Assembly: GCA_964443435.1 (NCBI GenBank)
Contig: CAYUCW010000003.1
Coordinates: 1-64,000 of the forward strand
Length of the DNA: 64,000 bases
Source: Pseudaquidulcibacter sp964443435
GTDB lineage: Bacteria > Pseudomonadota > Alphaproteobacteria > Caulobacterales > Aquidulcibacteraceae
Direction of reading: 5' to 3'
Made by a program: the position numbers and the translations under genes. Positions within the stretch are counted from its first letter, which is position 1, and each line of letters opens with the position of its first letter. The notes under the pieces are model-generated. The model was given only the letters and a program-made list of their open reading frames with translations, searched no databases and had not been told where the DNA came from. This document shows positions 34,626 to 43,620 of the stretch, piece by piece.

Positions 34626-35189
34626 TTAGCGTTTGCATAAAACGTCTTCAAGAATTGTACTTCCTGAATAAAAAGCGGCATAAGATTGACCTTGAGCACG
34701 GCAAAAATCATTGGCGCTCGACTGCGAAGCTCTGACATTTCCAATTTGCCCAGGATAGAAAACACTACTTCTTCCAACAGTGGGATTGACCCGAGTATTA
34801 TAATTATCATTTTGACCATAATCATCACGTCTATTATCATTATGTGAATAATTATTGCCGCGTCCCATAAATCTTACAGATGAAATGCGTCCTTTAAAAG
34901 ATTCAAGGTTTGGCACTTCATTTGAGTAAATACGACAACGTGAGCCATAATTAGGGTCAAGACAAACTTGCCATTCACCATATGCAACTAAAGAGCCTGC
35001 GGCTTCATCAAAATTAATTGATTGTAGATTTGCAATGTCACGATTAATCACTTTTCTTTCACCAGTGAAGTTTACACCTGAATATAATACAAGTTCACCA
35101 GAGCGGGCGCGACCAAAGTTTTGCGCAAGAACACTAGTACTAATTAAAGATACCAAAGCTATTAAAGTAATTCGTTTAAAATTTTTCAT
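34626..35189 (-). CDS. Secreted beta/gamma-crystallin-like protein
   Basis: I use the ATG at 35189 (187 residues), which has GGAGG 5 bases upstream; the open frame reaches 35270 without a ribosome site. Residues 1-22 form a Sec signal peptide (ISTSVLAQ). Two Greek-key-like motifs follow: GELVLYSGVNFTGERKVI at about 31-48 and a second ending GRISSVRFMG at about 112. A low-complexity Asn/Asp/Arg/Tyr-rich segment (about 115-135) and a Cys-containing C-terminal region end the protein. Related proteins occur in the bacterial periplasm; any Ca2+ binding is unproven. Divergent from the M48 gene. Confidence 0.75.
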   Translation of the reverse strand: MKNFKRITLIALVSLISTSVLAQNFGRARSGELVLYSGVNFTGERKVINRDIANLQSINFDEAAGSLVAYGEWQVCLDPNYGSRCRIYSNEVPNLESFKGRISSVRFMGRGNNYSHNDNRRDDYGQNDNYNTRVNPTVGRSSVFYPGQIGNVRASQSSANDFCRAQGQSYAAFYSGSTILEDVLCKR

Positions 35190-35317
35190 GGAAACCTCCG
35201 TTGTAAGTAAATAGTTTATGACATTATCTATATGAATAGAAGTTGAACATAAAATAAATTGCTTGTTCAATTTTCAATATGTATTAAGATAAACAAAAGT
35301 CTTATTGTGAGGGAAAT

Positions 35318-36139
35318 ATGTTTTGTGAATGTAATGATAATACTAAGGTAGTATCAACTAAAAATATTTTATCTAGAAGAGATATAGTCTTAGGTCTTGC
35401 AACTGGTTCTGTTGCACTTGTTACAAGTTGTTCAACTAATTCTGAAACCGGAAGACAACAAATTGCATTTGTTTCAGATAGTCAATTATCACAATTATCT
35501 ATTTCTGCTTGGCAAGAAATGAAGACTAAATTACCGATTTCAAAAGATGCAAAATATAGATCGCGTGTAGTTAATGTCGGTTCTAAAGTTGCGGCAATAT
35601 CAAATATTCAAAACGCGGCTTGGGAATATGAAGTATTTGATTCCCCACAGGTAAATGCTTTTGTACTTCCTGGTGGTAAAGTTGGTGTTTATAAAGGGCT
35701 TCTTGATTTAACCGAAAATGACGATCAACTTGCTTGTGTATTAGGTCATGAAACTGGCCATGTTTCTGGTCGCCATGCTTCTGAAAGAATGTCACGTGGT
35801 TTATTGGCGCAAGGTGCTTTAACTATTGCACAAGTTGGTGTTGCAAGAACTTCTGTAAGTGCCGGGGCACAAAAAGATATTATGACGGCCTTAGGGCTTG
35901 GTGTGCAATATGGTATCGTATTGCCATTCTCACGGGATCAAGAGCTAGAAGCTGATATTATTGGATTAAAATATATGCAAAGAGCAGGGTATGATCCAAG
36001 ACAATCTATTAATCTATGGCAACGTATGGCTAAATCTTCTTCTGGAAAACCTCCTGAATGGCTTTCAACTCATCCAAGTGAGCAGACAAGAATTCAAAGA
36101 TTATCTGAAGAATTAAAGAAAATGGGTTATGCCGTATAG
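35318..36139 (+). CDS. M48-family metalloprotease lipoprotein
   Basis: A 273-residue zinc metalloprotease. The N-terminus has a twin-arginine-like SRRDIVLGL (Arg20-Arg21) leading to a lipobox (VTSC, Cys38), suggesting a Tat- or Sec-exported lipoprotein. The active site is HETGH at 144-148 in ACVLGHETGHVSGRH, with the third ligand Glu211 in QELEADIIGLKYM; this matches LoiP/YcaL-like and Oma1-like envelope proteases involved in protein quality control. The TPR region of BepA is absent. It is divergent from the crystallin-like gene and followed by tRNA-His. Confidence 0.9.
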   Translation: MFCECNDNTKVVSTKNILSRRDIVLGLATGSVALVTSCSTNSETGRQQIAFVSDSQLSQLSISAWQEMKTKLPISKDAKYRSRVVNVGSKVAAISNIQNAAWEYEVFDSPQVNAFVLPGGKVGVYKGLLDLTENDDQLACVLGHETGHVSGRHASERMSRGLLAQGALTIAQVGVARTSVSAGAQKDIMTALGLGVQYGIVLPFSRDQELEADIIGLKYMQRAGYDPRQSINLWQRMAKSSSGKPPEWLSTHPSEQTRIQRLSEELKKMGYAV

Positions 36140-36187
36140 CAATTTTTCGCTTTACTGGTAAAACTTTGATATTTATGAAACATTAGC

Positions 36188-36216
36188 TTGTAGTCGTTAA
36201 AACAATAGGCTAATTC
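36188..36216 (+). promoter_or_regulatory. Likely promoter of tRNA-His
   Basis: TTGTAG (36188-36193), a 17-base spacer and TAATTC (36211-36216) lie 16 bases before the tRNA. The spacing is ideal and the hexamers match moderately. Confidence 0.4.
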
Positions 36217-36231
36217 GCAATTATCAAATGT

Positions 36232-36308
36232 GCCGTGATAGTTCAGTTGGTTAGAGCGCCAGTTTGTGGAGCTGGATGTCGGTGGTTCGAATCCACCTCA
36301 CGGTACCA
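36232..36308 (+). tRNA. trnH: tRNA-His (anticodon GTG)
   Basis: A 77-base cloverleaf. The acceptor stem GCCGTGA pairs with TCACGGT (first pair G-T), the D stem is GTTC/GAGC, the anticodon stem CCAGT/GCTGG encloses TTGTGGA with GTG at 36266-36268, and the T arm is GGTGG TTCGAAT CCACC. A73 and an encoded CCA follow. The base before position 1 is T, so no G-1 is encoded, as known for alphaproteobacteria, where HisRS recognises A73 instead. Confidence 0.95.
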
Positions 36309-36337
36309 TTTGATTTTAAGCCCAAATCGAGGCTAAT

Positions 36338-37372
36338 TTGTCTGTAAAAAACCTAACAATTCTTGGTGCAGGGCCTACTGGCTTATTAAGCGCAATTTAC
36401 GCGCTTAAAAATGATGTCAAAACTACAATTATTGCAAAACCTAATTATAAAACGGCAAGCAATGCGGCGGGCGGAATGCTTGCACCAATGTATGAGTTTT
36501 TTGGAAGAGAAAATAAAGAATTTACGGAGTTTGCTTTATCTTCAAGAGAATTATGGAATAAAATTTTAAGAAATATAAATACTAATTCTTACGCGCTTTG
36601 CGAAACATTTGAAGAAAAACAAAGATTATTTGAAATCATAAATGTCGCTAAGAACTATAATTTAGACTTAGAAATTAAAACCAATAAAAGCGCGTTTAAT
36701 GCGAAAGAATATCTTGAATTACCTCTTGATGGTTTAATAGATCCGATAAAAGCAAGCAATGAATTATTAGAATATGCAATTTCACTTGGCCTTAAAATCA
36801 TTGATGATGAAATTATAAATATTGAGAATCAAAAGCTTATTTCTAAAGTTAAAGAATATGATTTTGAAACTTTGCTTATTGCTTCGGGAATTGGCGCAAA
36901 AAATCTTGAACATTCTTTGAGCGATCTAACAAATCTTATTCCTGTATCAGGTTTTACAATTGAATTTGATTGCTTGCCTATTGAAATAGGTACTTTTAGA
37001 AAAAATACACTTTATCATTTGTCGCGAAATAATAAGACTATAATTGGCGCAACAGGAACAAGAGATATTGAAAATTGGGAAGATGCAATTGGGTTTGAGG
37101 GCTTTTTAGAAAAAGTTTTTAATGAGTTTCCGCATCTAAAAGATAAAAATATAATAGAAGTAAGGAAGGGAGTTCGCCCAACTACCCCAGATAATTTACC
37201 CATAATTGGCGCATCAAATAACCAAAATATTTATATTGCTTGCGGAAGTTATAGGAATGGTTGGCTACTTGCACCTAAAATTGCACAAATAATTATAGAC
37301 AAAATTTTATTCAAAACACCTATTAGTGATTTATATAATCCAGAGCGTTTTAGAAAACTTACTAAGTATTAA
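36338..37372 (+). CDS. FAD-dependent amino acid oxidase, ThiO-like
   Basis: A 344-residue DAAO-family flavoprotein. The Rossmann dinucleotide motif is LTILGAGPTGLLSAIYAL at about 6-23, followed by NAAGGMLAPMYEF, typical of ThiO/DadA-like proteins. VRKGVRPTTPDNLPIIGAS and the C-terminal YIACGSYRNGWLLAPKIA contact FAD and substrate in the family. ThiO oxidises glycine to the dehydroglycine used for the thiazole of thiamine; no other thiazole gene is nearby (only thiL elsewhere in the window), so glycine or D-amino acid oxidase remain possible. It starts with TTG, with AGG upstream. Confidence 0.8.
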   Translation: MSVKNLTILGAGPTGLLSAIYALKNDVKTTIIAKPNYKTASNAAGGMLAPMYEFFGRENKEFTEFALSSRELWNKILRNINTNSYALCETFEEKQRLFEIINVAKNYNLDLEIKTNKSAFNAKEYLELPLDGLIDPIKASNELLEYAISLGLKIIDDEIINIENQKLISKVKEYDFETLLIASGIGAKNLEHSLSDLTNLIPVSGFTIEFDCLPIEIGTFRKNTLYHLSRNNKTIIGATGTRDIENWEDAIGFEGFLEKVFNEFPHLKDKNIIEVRKGVRPTTPDNLPIIGASNNQNIYIACGSYRNGWLLAPKIAQIIIDKILFKTPISDLYNPERFRKLTKY

Positions 37373-37427
37373 CCATAATTTATTATTATTTATACTTATT
37401 TAAAAAGAATCTAGAATCGGATTTATT

Positions 37428-38348
37428 ATGGGCCCAGAAGCAGTAGGCTTTACATCAATAAAACAAACTATTGCCAATGCCGCGGAAGCGACAGGTACTG
37501 ACTTTGGTTTTTTGCTGGCAACTGCTAAGCGGGAAAGTAGTTTTAATCCGCGAGCAGAGGCGCGCACATCATCTGCTACTGGGCTTTTCCAATTTTTAGA
37601 TGCTACTTGGCTTAATGTTTTAAAACGGCATGGTGCAAAGCATGGCCTTGCAAACGAAGCGCAAATGATTCAAGTTTCTTCCAATGGAAGAGCTTATGTG
37701 GCAGATCCAAAAGTCAGAGATTATATTTTGGATTTAAGATATAATGCGGAAATATCTTCTAAAATGGCGGCGGAATTTGCCAAAGATAATGGTGAATATA
37801 TTAAAGCCAGAACCGGTCAAGATCCGCAATCTGGTGATTTATATGCTTCACATTTTTTAGGTGCTGCTGGCGCTGCTGAGCTGATAAATGCCGCAAATAG
37901 AACACCATGGATAAGTGCGGCGGCTTTATTTCCTGCGGCGGCGGCATCAAATAAAAGCATATTTTATGAAAATGGACGTTCTTTAAGCGTAAGTGAAGTT
38001 TTAGAAGGTTTAAGAAATACTACCAAGAATATGGAAACCGAAATTCCAAATACTTATGCGCAAAATGATAGTGAAGCTATGACTGATGAAGTCCGTTCAT
38101 ATTTGATTGCACAATTAAATAATGGCTCATCAAATTCCTTATTAAGTCTATTAAACGGCGGGGTAGGCAATAATGCCAGCTTTGGAAATAAATCAAGCCT
38201 TGATCCTATGTTTCTTGCCCATGTTTATAAACAAGCGGACGAAGCAAATATTGCGCAAGGAATGGAAATAGCAAGCCAAAGTTTGAATCATTATTCAATC
38301 GCGCAGGCCTTATCGCCATCTAAAGATAATTCTAAGGCAAATGAATAA
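37428..38348 (+). CDS. Lytic transglycosylase (SLT-like) domain protein without a signal peptide
   Basis: A 306-residue protein with an SLT-type lysozyme fold at 8-170: FGFLLATAKRESSFNPRAEA contains the catalytic Glu36, followed by SSATGLFQFLDATWL and DLYASHFLGAAGA. Such enzymes cleave peptidoglycan to 1,6-anhydromuropeptides. No signal peptide or membrane segment is visible at the N-terminus, so export would need a dedicated route (flagellar rod, secretion system) or release. The C-terminal half is Ser/Asn-rich and unassigned. Similar rhizobial proteins exist; exact role unknown. Confidence 0.8.
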   Translation: MGPEAVGFTSIKQTIANAAEATGTDFGFLLATAKRESSFNPRAEARTSSATGLFQFLDATWLNVLKRHGAKHGLANEAQMIQVSSNGRAYVADPKVRDYILDLRYNAEISSKMAAEFAKDNGEYIKARTGQDPQSGDLYASHFLGAAGAAELINAANRTPWISAAALFPAAAASNKSIFYENGRSLSVSEVLEGLRNTTKNMETEIPNTYAQNDSEAMTDEVRSYLIAQLNNGSSNSLLSLLNGGVGNNASFGNKSSLDPMFLAHVYKQADEANIAQGMEIASQSLNHYSIAQALSPSKDNSKANE

Positions 38349-39239
38349 TTAAAAACCTAAAATCCAGCCTTCTTCAGAGGTAATTTTTTCTTTATCTTCG
38401 TCTGAAAGCTTCTGATTGGTTTGGAATAAAGTGCCAAGCTTTCTTTCTTCATCAAGATTTGCAAAATATTCGGCGATTGTGCGCACTTGGAATAAATCTT
38501 TGACTTCGCTTGTATCTTTTTTAAGCTTAAGCATTGATGGATAAATCTCTGTAATAATAATATTAGTATTTTCAAAGATTTCTTCATTTAATGCATCAAG
38601 GCCGATTTCAAAAGGCCAAAGTTTTGAATTTTTAAAATGCTTCCTAAGTTTATAAACATATGGAATACCCATAATAGTTTGTGAGCCAACTGATCCAGGG
38701 GTGTAAAGTTTCCAAACCGGACTTGCGGCTTTGGCAATTTTTTCGGTTAGCCTATATTCACTTAAAGTGCTTTCATCGTGTTCCTTAGTCTTTTTTGGCT
38801 GTAAAGTTGTGAGCACATCTTTTGCAGGACATCCCCAAAAAGGGAATGGGCCATTTGAAATGCGTCTATTCATCATAGAAGCCACCGAAAAGCGATTATT
38901 ATCCTTTTGAGGCTTATCAATTACTTCTTTGTTTAGGAATTCGTAAATTGCCTCTTGCGGCTTGCCTTTAAGGCCTAAAGCCTCACTTGTTCCACTTGGA
39001 TATCCAAGGCAAAAATCAAACCCAATTAGGGTTTTATCGCCGCGTTTTTCAAAGCTTTCTAATAACTCAATAATTTTTGCATATGCTTCTTGGCGTGTAG
39101 GAGGGTTAAAGGATTCAAACTTTAATTGAAGCCTTACATCACGCCTTAAAAGGCCAATCCAAATTGAATCACTACCCGAATTAGTTTTATTCGCAGCAGA
39201 CCAATCAACCATTAAATAATTATCAAATATACGTCGCAT
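38349..39239 (-). CDS. Conserved hypothetical protein with predicted RNase H-like (DUF429-type) fold
   Basis: A 296-residue cytoplasmic protein. It starts with MVDWSAANKTNSGSDSIWIG and has TLIGFDFCLGYPSG at about 72-85 and PFPFWGCPAKD in the middle; these D-containing strands resemble DUF429/RNase H-fold proteins. Relatives in alphaproteobacteria are sometimes annotated as molybdopterin-guanine dinucleotide or cobalamin synthesis proteins, but I see no support for that. Convergent with the lytic transglycosylase gene, with no gap between the stops. Function unknown. Confidence 0.65.
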   Translation of the reverse strand: MRRIFDNYLMVDWSAANKTNSGSDSIWIGLLRRDVRLQLKFESFNPPTRQEAYAKIIELLESFEKRGDKTLIGFDFCLGYPSGTSEALGLKGKPQEAIYEFLNKEVIDKPQKDNNRFSVASMMNRRISNGPFPFWGCPAKDVLTTLQPKKTKEHDESTLSEYRLTEKIAKAASPVWKLYTPGSVGSQTIMGIPYVYKLRKHFKNSKLWPFEIGLDALNEEIFENTNIIITEIYPSMLKLKKDTSEVKDLFQVRTIAEYFANLDEERKLGTLFQTNQKLSDEDKEKITSEEGWILGF

Positions 39240-39351
39240 TTCACTATCTTTTGTTTTGTCTGCTAATAATTATATTTTTTGTTCTTTCAATATTTTAATT
39301 GTATTTGTATATATATTTTATCACAAATTATAACTTAAATAAGGCAAACCG

Positions 39352-41022
39352 ATGCAAAATAATAATTCAACTAAAAATTTTAGAATTATGAGTGTTTGCG
39401 AGAATCCAATTCTTGGCGATATAGACGGCAATATAAATATTGCACGTAATTATATTTCAAAAGCAATTGAGAATAATATAAATATTTTGGTGTTTTCTGA
39501 AATGTTTGTGCTTGGTTATCCTGCCGAAGATTTAGTTAAAAAGCCTGCTGCCGTTCTTGATTGTAAAATTGCGCTTGAAAATTTTGCCAAAGGATTACCA
39601 GATGATTTGGCGGTAATAATCGGCACTCCTTATTCAGAAAATAATAAAACATACAATGCCGTTGCGGTTTTGCTTAATAAAAAGATTGAAGCGGTTCGCT
39701 TTAAACATGAATTGCCAAATTATGATGTATTTGATGAAAAACGTGTATTTGATGCCGGCGAAAATTTTATGCCTGTTGAAATTTTTGGTGTTAAATTCGC
39801 CCTGCCAATATGCGAAGATATTTGGTTCAAAGATGTTTGTGATTTTTACCAAAATAATGGCGCCGAATTTATAATTTCGCCAAATGGTTCGCCTTACCGC
39901 CGTGGTGTAATTGATAAAAGGGTAAAAAATATAAGCGAAAGAAACTCGGAAACCAAGCTTCCACTAATTTATGTGAATCAATTAGGTGGGCAAGATGAAT
40001 TATGTTTTGATGGCTCGGCTTATATTGGTTTTAATGGCAAAATTTATTACCATATTGCGCAATTTACCGCTGGCTTTGCAATAAGCGAATGGTCAATTGA
40101 AAGCAAAACTATAAAACTTTTACATTGCGATGAAAATTCAATTATGCCCGCGCTTGAACAAGACTATTCGGCGGCGGTTTTGGCTCTTAGAGATTATATA
40201 AATAAAAACCGCTTCCCTGGGGTTTTATTAGGACTTTCAGGAGGCATAGATAGTGCGATTTCGGCGGCAATGGCTGTCGATGCCTTGGGCAAAGACAGGG
40301 TTATCTGCGTAATGATGCCATCAATTTATACTTCAGGTGAAAGCCATGCTGATGCCAAAGAATGCGCCGACTTACTGGGTGTTAAGTATGAAAATATTAG
40401 TATTGCAAATATTGTGCAAAGCTTTGAAACCGAACTTGCGCCAAGTTTTGCAAATAAACCGCGTGATTTAACCGAAGAAAACCTACAGAGTAGGGCGCGC
40501 GGCGTTATTCTTATGGCGCTATCTAATAAATTTGGCCATATGGTGCTTACAACTGGTAATAAATCAGAAATGGCGGTTGGCTATGCTACGCTTTATGGCG
40601 ATATGTGCGGCGGATATAATTGCCTTAAGGACTTTTATAAAACCGAAGTATTTAAACTTACCGAATGGCGCAATGAAAATAAGCCTTTGATTGGGTTCGG
40701 GCCGTCTGGCATAGTTGTTCCACAGAATATCATTACTAAGCCACCAAGCGCGGAATTAAGAGAAAATCAAAAAGATCAAGACAGCTTGCCGCCTTATGAT
40801 ATTCTTGACGATATTCTATACGGGTTTGTAGAATTAGAAGATGAAATTGAAGACGTTATCGCGCGTGGGCATGATCCAAAAACCGTGCAAAAAATACAAA
40901 ATCTTCTTTATTTGGCGGAATATAAACGCCGCCAATCACCACCAGGCGTAAAAATAAGCCAAAAGAATTTTGGTCGGGATAGGCGATATCCGATTACAAA
41001 TAGGTATAGAGATAAGATTTAA
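39352..41022 (+). CDS. nadE: Glutamine-dependent NAD+ synthetase
   Basis: A 556-residue bifunctional enzyme making NAD+ from deamido-NAD+ with glutamine-derived ammonia. The N-terminal nitrilase-like glutaminase has its triad Glu50 (LVFSEMFVLGYP), Lys118 (RFKHELPNY) and Cys154 (LPICEDIWF). The C-terminal synthetase has the PP-loop LLGLSGGIDSAIS near 290-302, TTGNKSEMAVGY and FKLTEWRNE. Length is typical for the long NadE form. An AAGG site precedes the ATG; a shared terminator follows. Confidence 0.96.
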   Translation: MQNNNSTKNFRIMSVCENPILGDIDGNINIARNYISKAIENNINILVFSEMFVLGYPAEDLVKKPAAVLDCKIALENFAKGLPDDLAVIIGTPYSENNKTYNAVAVLLNKKIEAVRFKHELPNYDVFDEKRVFDAGENFMPVEIFGVKFALPICEDIWFKDVCDFYQNNGAEFIISPNGSPYRRGVIDKRVKNISERNSETKLPLIYVNQLGGQDELCFDGSAYIGFNGKIYYHIAQFTAGFAISEWSIESKTIKLLHCDENSIMPALEQDYSAAVLALRDYINKNRFPGVLLGLSGGIDSAISAAMAVDALGKDRVICVMMPSIYTSGESHADAKECADLLGVKYENISIANIVQSFETELAPSFANKPRDLTEENLQSRARGVILMALSNKFGHMVLTTGNKSEMAVGYATLYGDMCGGYNCLKDFYKTEVFKLTEWRNENKPLIGFGPSGIVVPQNIITKPPSAELRENQKDQDSLPPYDILDDILYGFVELEDEIEDVIARGHDPKTVQKIQNLLYLAEYKRRQSPPGVKISQKNFGRDRRYPITNRYRDKI

Positions 41023-41045
41023 AAAGGGGCTAAAAGCCCCTTTTT
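41021..41045. terminator. Bidirectional terminator between nadE and the S46 peptidase gene
   Basis: AAAAAGGGGCT (41021-41031) pairs with AGCCCCTTTTT (41035-41045) across a 3-base loop, with A and T tracts. It serves both convergent genes. Confidence 0.85.
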
Positions 41046-43109
41046 CTATTTTGAATATAATTCTTTTAAAAGTCGTTCGTCTTTATAGACTTTCTTAAGT
41101 GCTTCTTCGACGGCACTTGTGGTGACTACAACTGTGCGGTTTAATTTGCCATCATAAGCGAAATTACCGCCAAGTGAGTGGATATTGCCGTCAAATGCCG
41201 CACCAACTACACGGCCTTTTTTATCAATAACTGGTGATCCAGAATTGCCGCCAATAATGTCATTGGTACTTACAAAATTAAAGACAATATCTTTATTCAA
41301 GCTATCTTTAGCGTCAATCCATTTTTGTGAAATTTCAAATGGGAATTTACCAGTTGCATGACCATAAAGGCCGCCAATAGTAGTTGCATAAGGAATTTTC
41401 TTACCATTATATTCCCAACCATCTACCTTGCCATATGATAGTCTGAGTGTGAAAGTGGCGTCTGGATAGACTTCATCGCCATAAATAGCAAAACGCGCTT
41501 TCGCGATATTTTCCGCCGCAGAATTAATAGGATTAGTTACATTATCCGCATATTTTTTGCGTAGTTTCTTTGTTGGCTCATTCATTCTAAGAATAAGTTT
41601 AATCATTGGATCATCAGATTTTAAAATCGCGTCATTGCCACCTTCATAAAGTGCCTTTCTAAATTCTGGGTCATATAATTTAGAATTTTCAACAATAAGT
41701 TTGGCAAGGCTTTCAGGGCTTTCATTGCCAAGTAAAAGCTTAACATTTTCATCTTCAGTTGTTAAATATTCACGGGTTTTTGATAGCCAAGACTCAAGAG
41801 TAATCTGCTCAAGATTTTTATAAATCGGATTATTTGCTGCAATAAGCTTTTCAGCAATTGCAATATTTGCATCAGTAAATCCAAAATCTCTTTGGGCTAA
41901 AGGTTTTGCTTTATCATTTGCAGCTCTGACAATTCTTCTGGCTTGAATGAATAAAGCCGAACCAGAGCCAGCTCTATCTTCAAGGAATTCATGTTCAAGG
42001 AATAAGGCTTCTTGCGCTTTGACGGCGGTATTAATTTTTGCCCAAGGGTCGCCAATTTGTTTTTTAAGCTTTGGATTGGCGTTTAACTTGCTTCGTATTG
42101 CGGTTTCTTCATCTTTTTTAATTTTATAGAAATCAGGATTCATTAAAGCGCGCATTTGCCCATATTGCGCTTTATATCTGTTTTCCAAAGAGAAGAAGGT
42201 TTTTGTGCTTTCACGGCGATTATCATCATTATCATTCATATGCTCAATTAAGCGCCCACGTAATTCCGAAGCCGTTAATTGACGTGTTGGTAATTGCCAA
42301 TCACGCAAGAAATCTAATTGCGATAAAGTTCCAAGTCTTTGGGTTGAACCAGGGTTGCCAGAAACAAAAACAAGATCATTTTGTTTAGGGGTTTCATTCG
42401 TCCATTCCAAATGGTGGGTTACATTTACTGGTTTTCCATCTTCATAGGCACGTAGGAACGAAGCATCAAGATTAAATCTTGGGAAATTGAAATTATCCGG
42501 GTCACCACCGAAGAAACCCATTGTATATTCAGGGGTGAAAACCAATCTTACATCGTCATAAATGCGGTATTTATAGATTTTATACTGACCACCACGATAA
42601 AGATTTACAAGGTCACAACGATATTTTTTTGAAGAAGCATCACATAATCTTTTTGTGGCATCCGCAATAGTTTTAGTGCGGTTTTCGGCACTTGTTCCAA
42701 TAAGTTCTTTGCTAATGTCAGTAATAGACTCTAACACTTCAGCACTTGTACCTTCACATTTTTTTTCATCTTTAAATGAAGCCGCTAGGAAGCCATTTTT
42801 TGAATAATCATTTTCTGCGGTTGAAAGGTCAGATGTACAGCCTTCGGTACAATGCCAATTTGTAAGAATTAAGCCAGATTTTGAAACAAAGCTTGCCGAA
42901 CAGCCCGAACTTAATCTTATAGAAGAATTCTGTAATTGACTTAGGAAGGTCGCATCGGCTTTAAAGCCATAAGCCGCTTCAATTTTCTTTACAGGGACTT
43001 GATCATAGGTCCACATACCTTCATCTGCAAGGGCACTTATTGGAAGTATTGCCATACCAATAATCATGTTTTTATATAAATCGCTATATTTTAATTTATG
43101 TAATCGCAT
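41046..43109 (-). CDS. S46-family dipeptidyl-peptidase
   Basis: A 687-residue exported serine exopeptidase that removes dipeptides from N-termini. The signal peptide spans about 1-28 (ISALADEG). The catalytic His86 is in LILTNWHCTEG and the catalytic Ser is in DIIGGNSGSPVID in the last fifth of the protein. AFDGNIHSLGGNF next to it has Gly where the DPP11 subtype has Arg, which suggests a DPP7-like preference for hydrophobic P1 residues (inferred). S46 proteins are best known from Bacteroidetes and some Proteobacteria. The start overlaps the VUT gene by 14 bp; last gene of a four-gene operon. Confidence 0.9.
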   Translation of the reverse strand: MRLHKLKYSDLYKNMIIGMAILPISALADEGMWTYDQVPVKKIEAAYGFKADATFLSQLQNSSIRLSSGCSASFVSKSGLILTNWHCTEGCTSDLSTAENDYSKNGFLAASFKDEKKCEGTSAEVLESITDISKELIGTSAENRTKTIADATKRLCDASSKKYRCDLVNLYRGGQYKIYKYRIYDDVRLVFTPEYTMGFFGGDPDNFNFPRFNLDASFLRAYEDGKPVNVTHHLEWTNETPKQNDLVFVSGNPGSTQRLGTLSQLDFLRDWQLPTRQLTASELRGRLIEHMNDNDDNRRESTKTFFSLENRYKAQYGQMRALMNPDFYKIKKDEETAIRSKLNANPKLKKQIGDPWAKINTAVKAQEALFLEHEFLEDRAGSGSALFIQARRIVRAANDKAKPLAQRDFGFTDANIAIAEKLIAANNPIYKNLEQITLESWLSKTREYLTTEDENVKLLLGNESPESLAKLIVENSKLYDPEFRKALYEGGNDAILKSDDPMIKLILRMNEPTKKLRKKYADNVTNPINSAAENIAKARFAIYGDEVYPDATFTLRLSYGKVDGWEYNGKKIPYATTIGGLYGHATGKFPFEISQKWIDAKDSLNKDIVFNFVSTNDIIGGNSGSPVIDKKGRVVGAAFDGNIHSLGGNFAYDGKLNRTVVVTTSAVEEALKKVYKDERLLKELYSK

Positions 43110-43620
43110 TTTTAGATTCTCTTTTTTTAATGATTAAATAAACGATATAAGCGCCGATTAATTTGCTAACTATTGCCGTTATAATAGTTAGAGGCTGAAA
43201 TGCCCCTTTGACAGTTAATGATGCTAAATACCAGAATAATATTGTATCAATAGGTGCAGAAAAAATGGACGAAAGCAAGACCCTTACTGATAATGGTTTT
43301 TTGGCATAAGTGAATAATGCCCAGTCAATAATTTCTGAAACTACGAATGCCAAAGTACTTGCAATTGCTATATTTGGAGATGAAGTTAAAAATGATAATA
43401 TTGACGCAATTAAAAGCGCAAGCCAAATTCTATGACCTATTTCTCTTTGTGCAAAATCCCGTACTACCAATACAAGGCCAGTAATAATCGCTAGTGGCGG
43501 CCAGTTTCCACCATCAGGAAGTGGTATTGTAGGAACAACAGCAAATGACCAATTTATAAGCGGTATGAGGCAAATATAAACAATCGTGAAAATATATATT
43601 TTTGGGGAAATCTTATTCAT
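43096..43620 (-). CDS. VUT-family membrane transporter (YhhQ-like)
   Basis: A 174-residue inner-membrane protein with about five or six helices. INWSFAVVPTIPLPDGGNWPPLAIITGLVLVVRDFAQREIG matches the Vut/YhhQ family start in pattern (given here by its ends only: INWSFAV...FAQREIG), and KPLSVRVLLSSIFSAPIDT is the conserved second half. YhhQ imports queuosine precursors in E. coli; some members have other substrates. Its position in a peptide-processing operon, with overlaps of 4 bp and 14 bp to its neighbours, may mean another substrate or simple coexpression. Confidence 0.8.
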   Translation of the reverse strand: MNKISPKIYIFTIVYICLIPLINWSFAVVPTIPLPDGGNWPPLAIITGLVLVVRDFAQREIGHRIWLALLIASILSFLTSSPNIAIASTLAFVVSEIIDWALFTYAKKPLSVRVLLSSIFSAPIDTILFWYLASLTVKGAFQPLTIITAIVSKLIGAYIVYLIIKKRESKNAIT

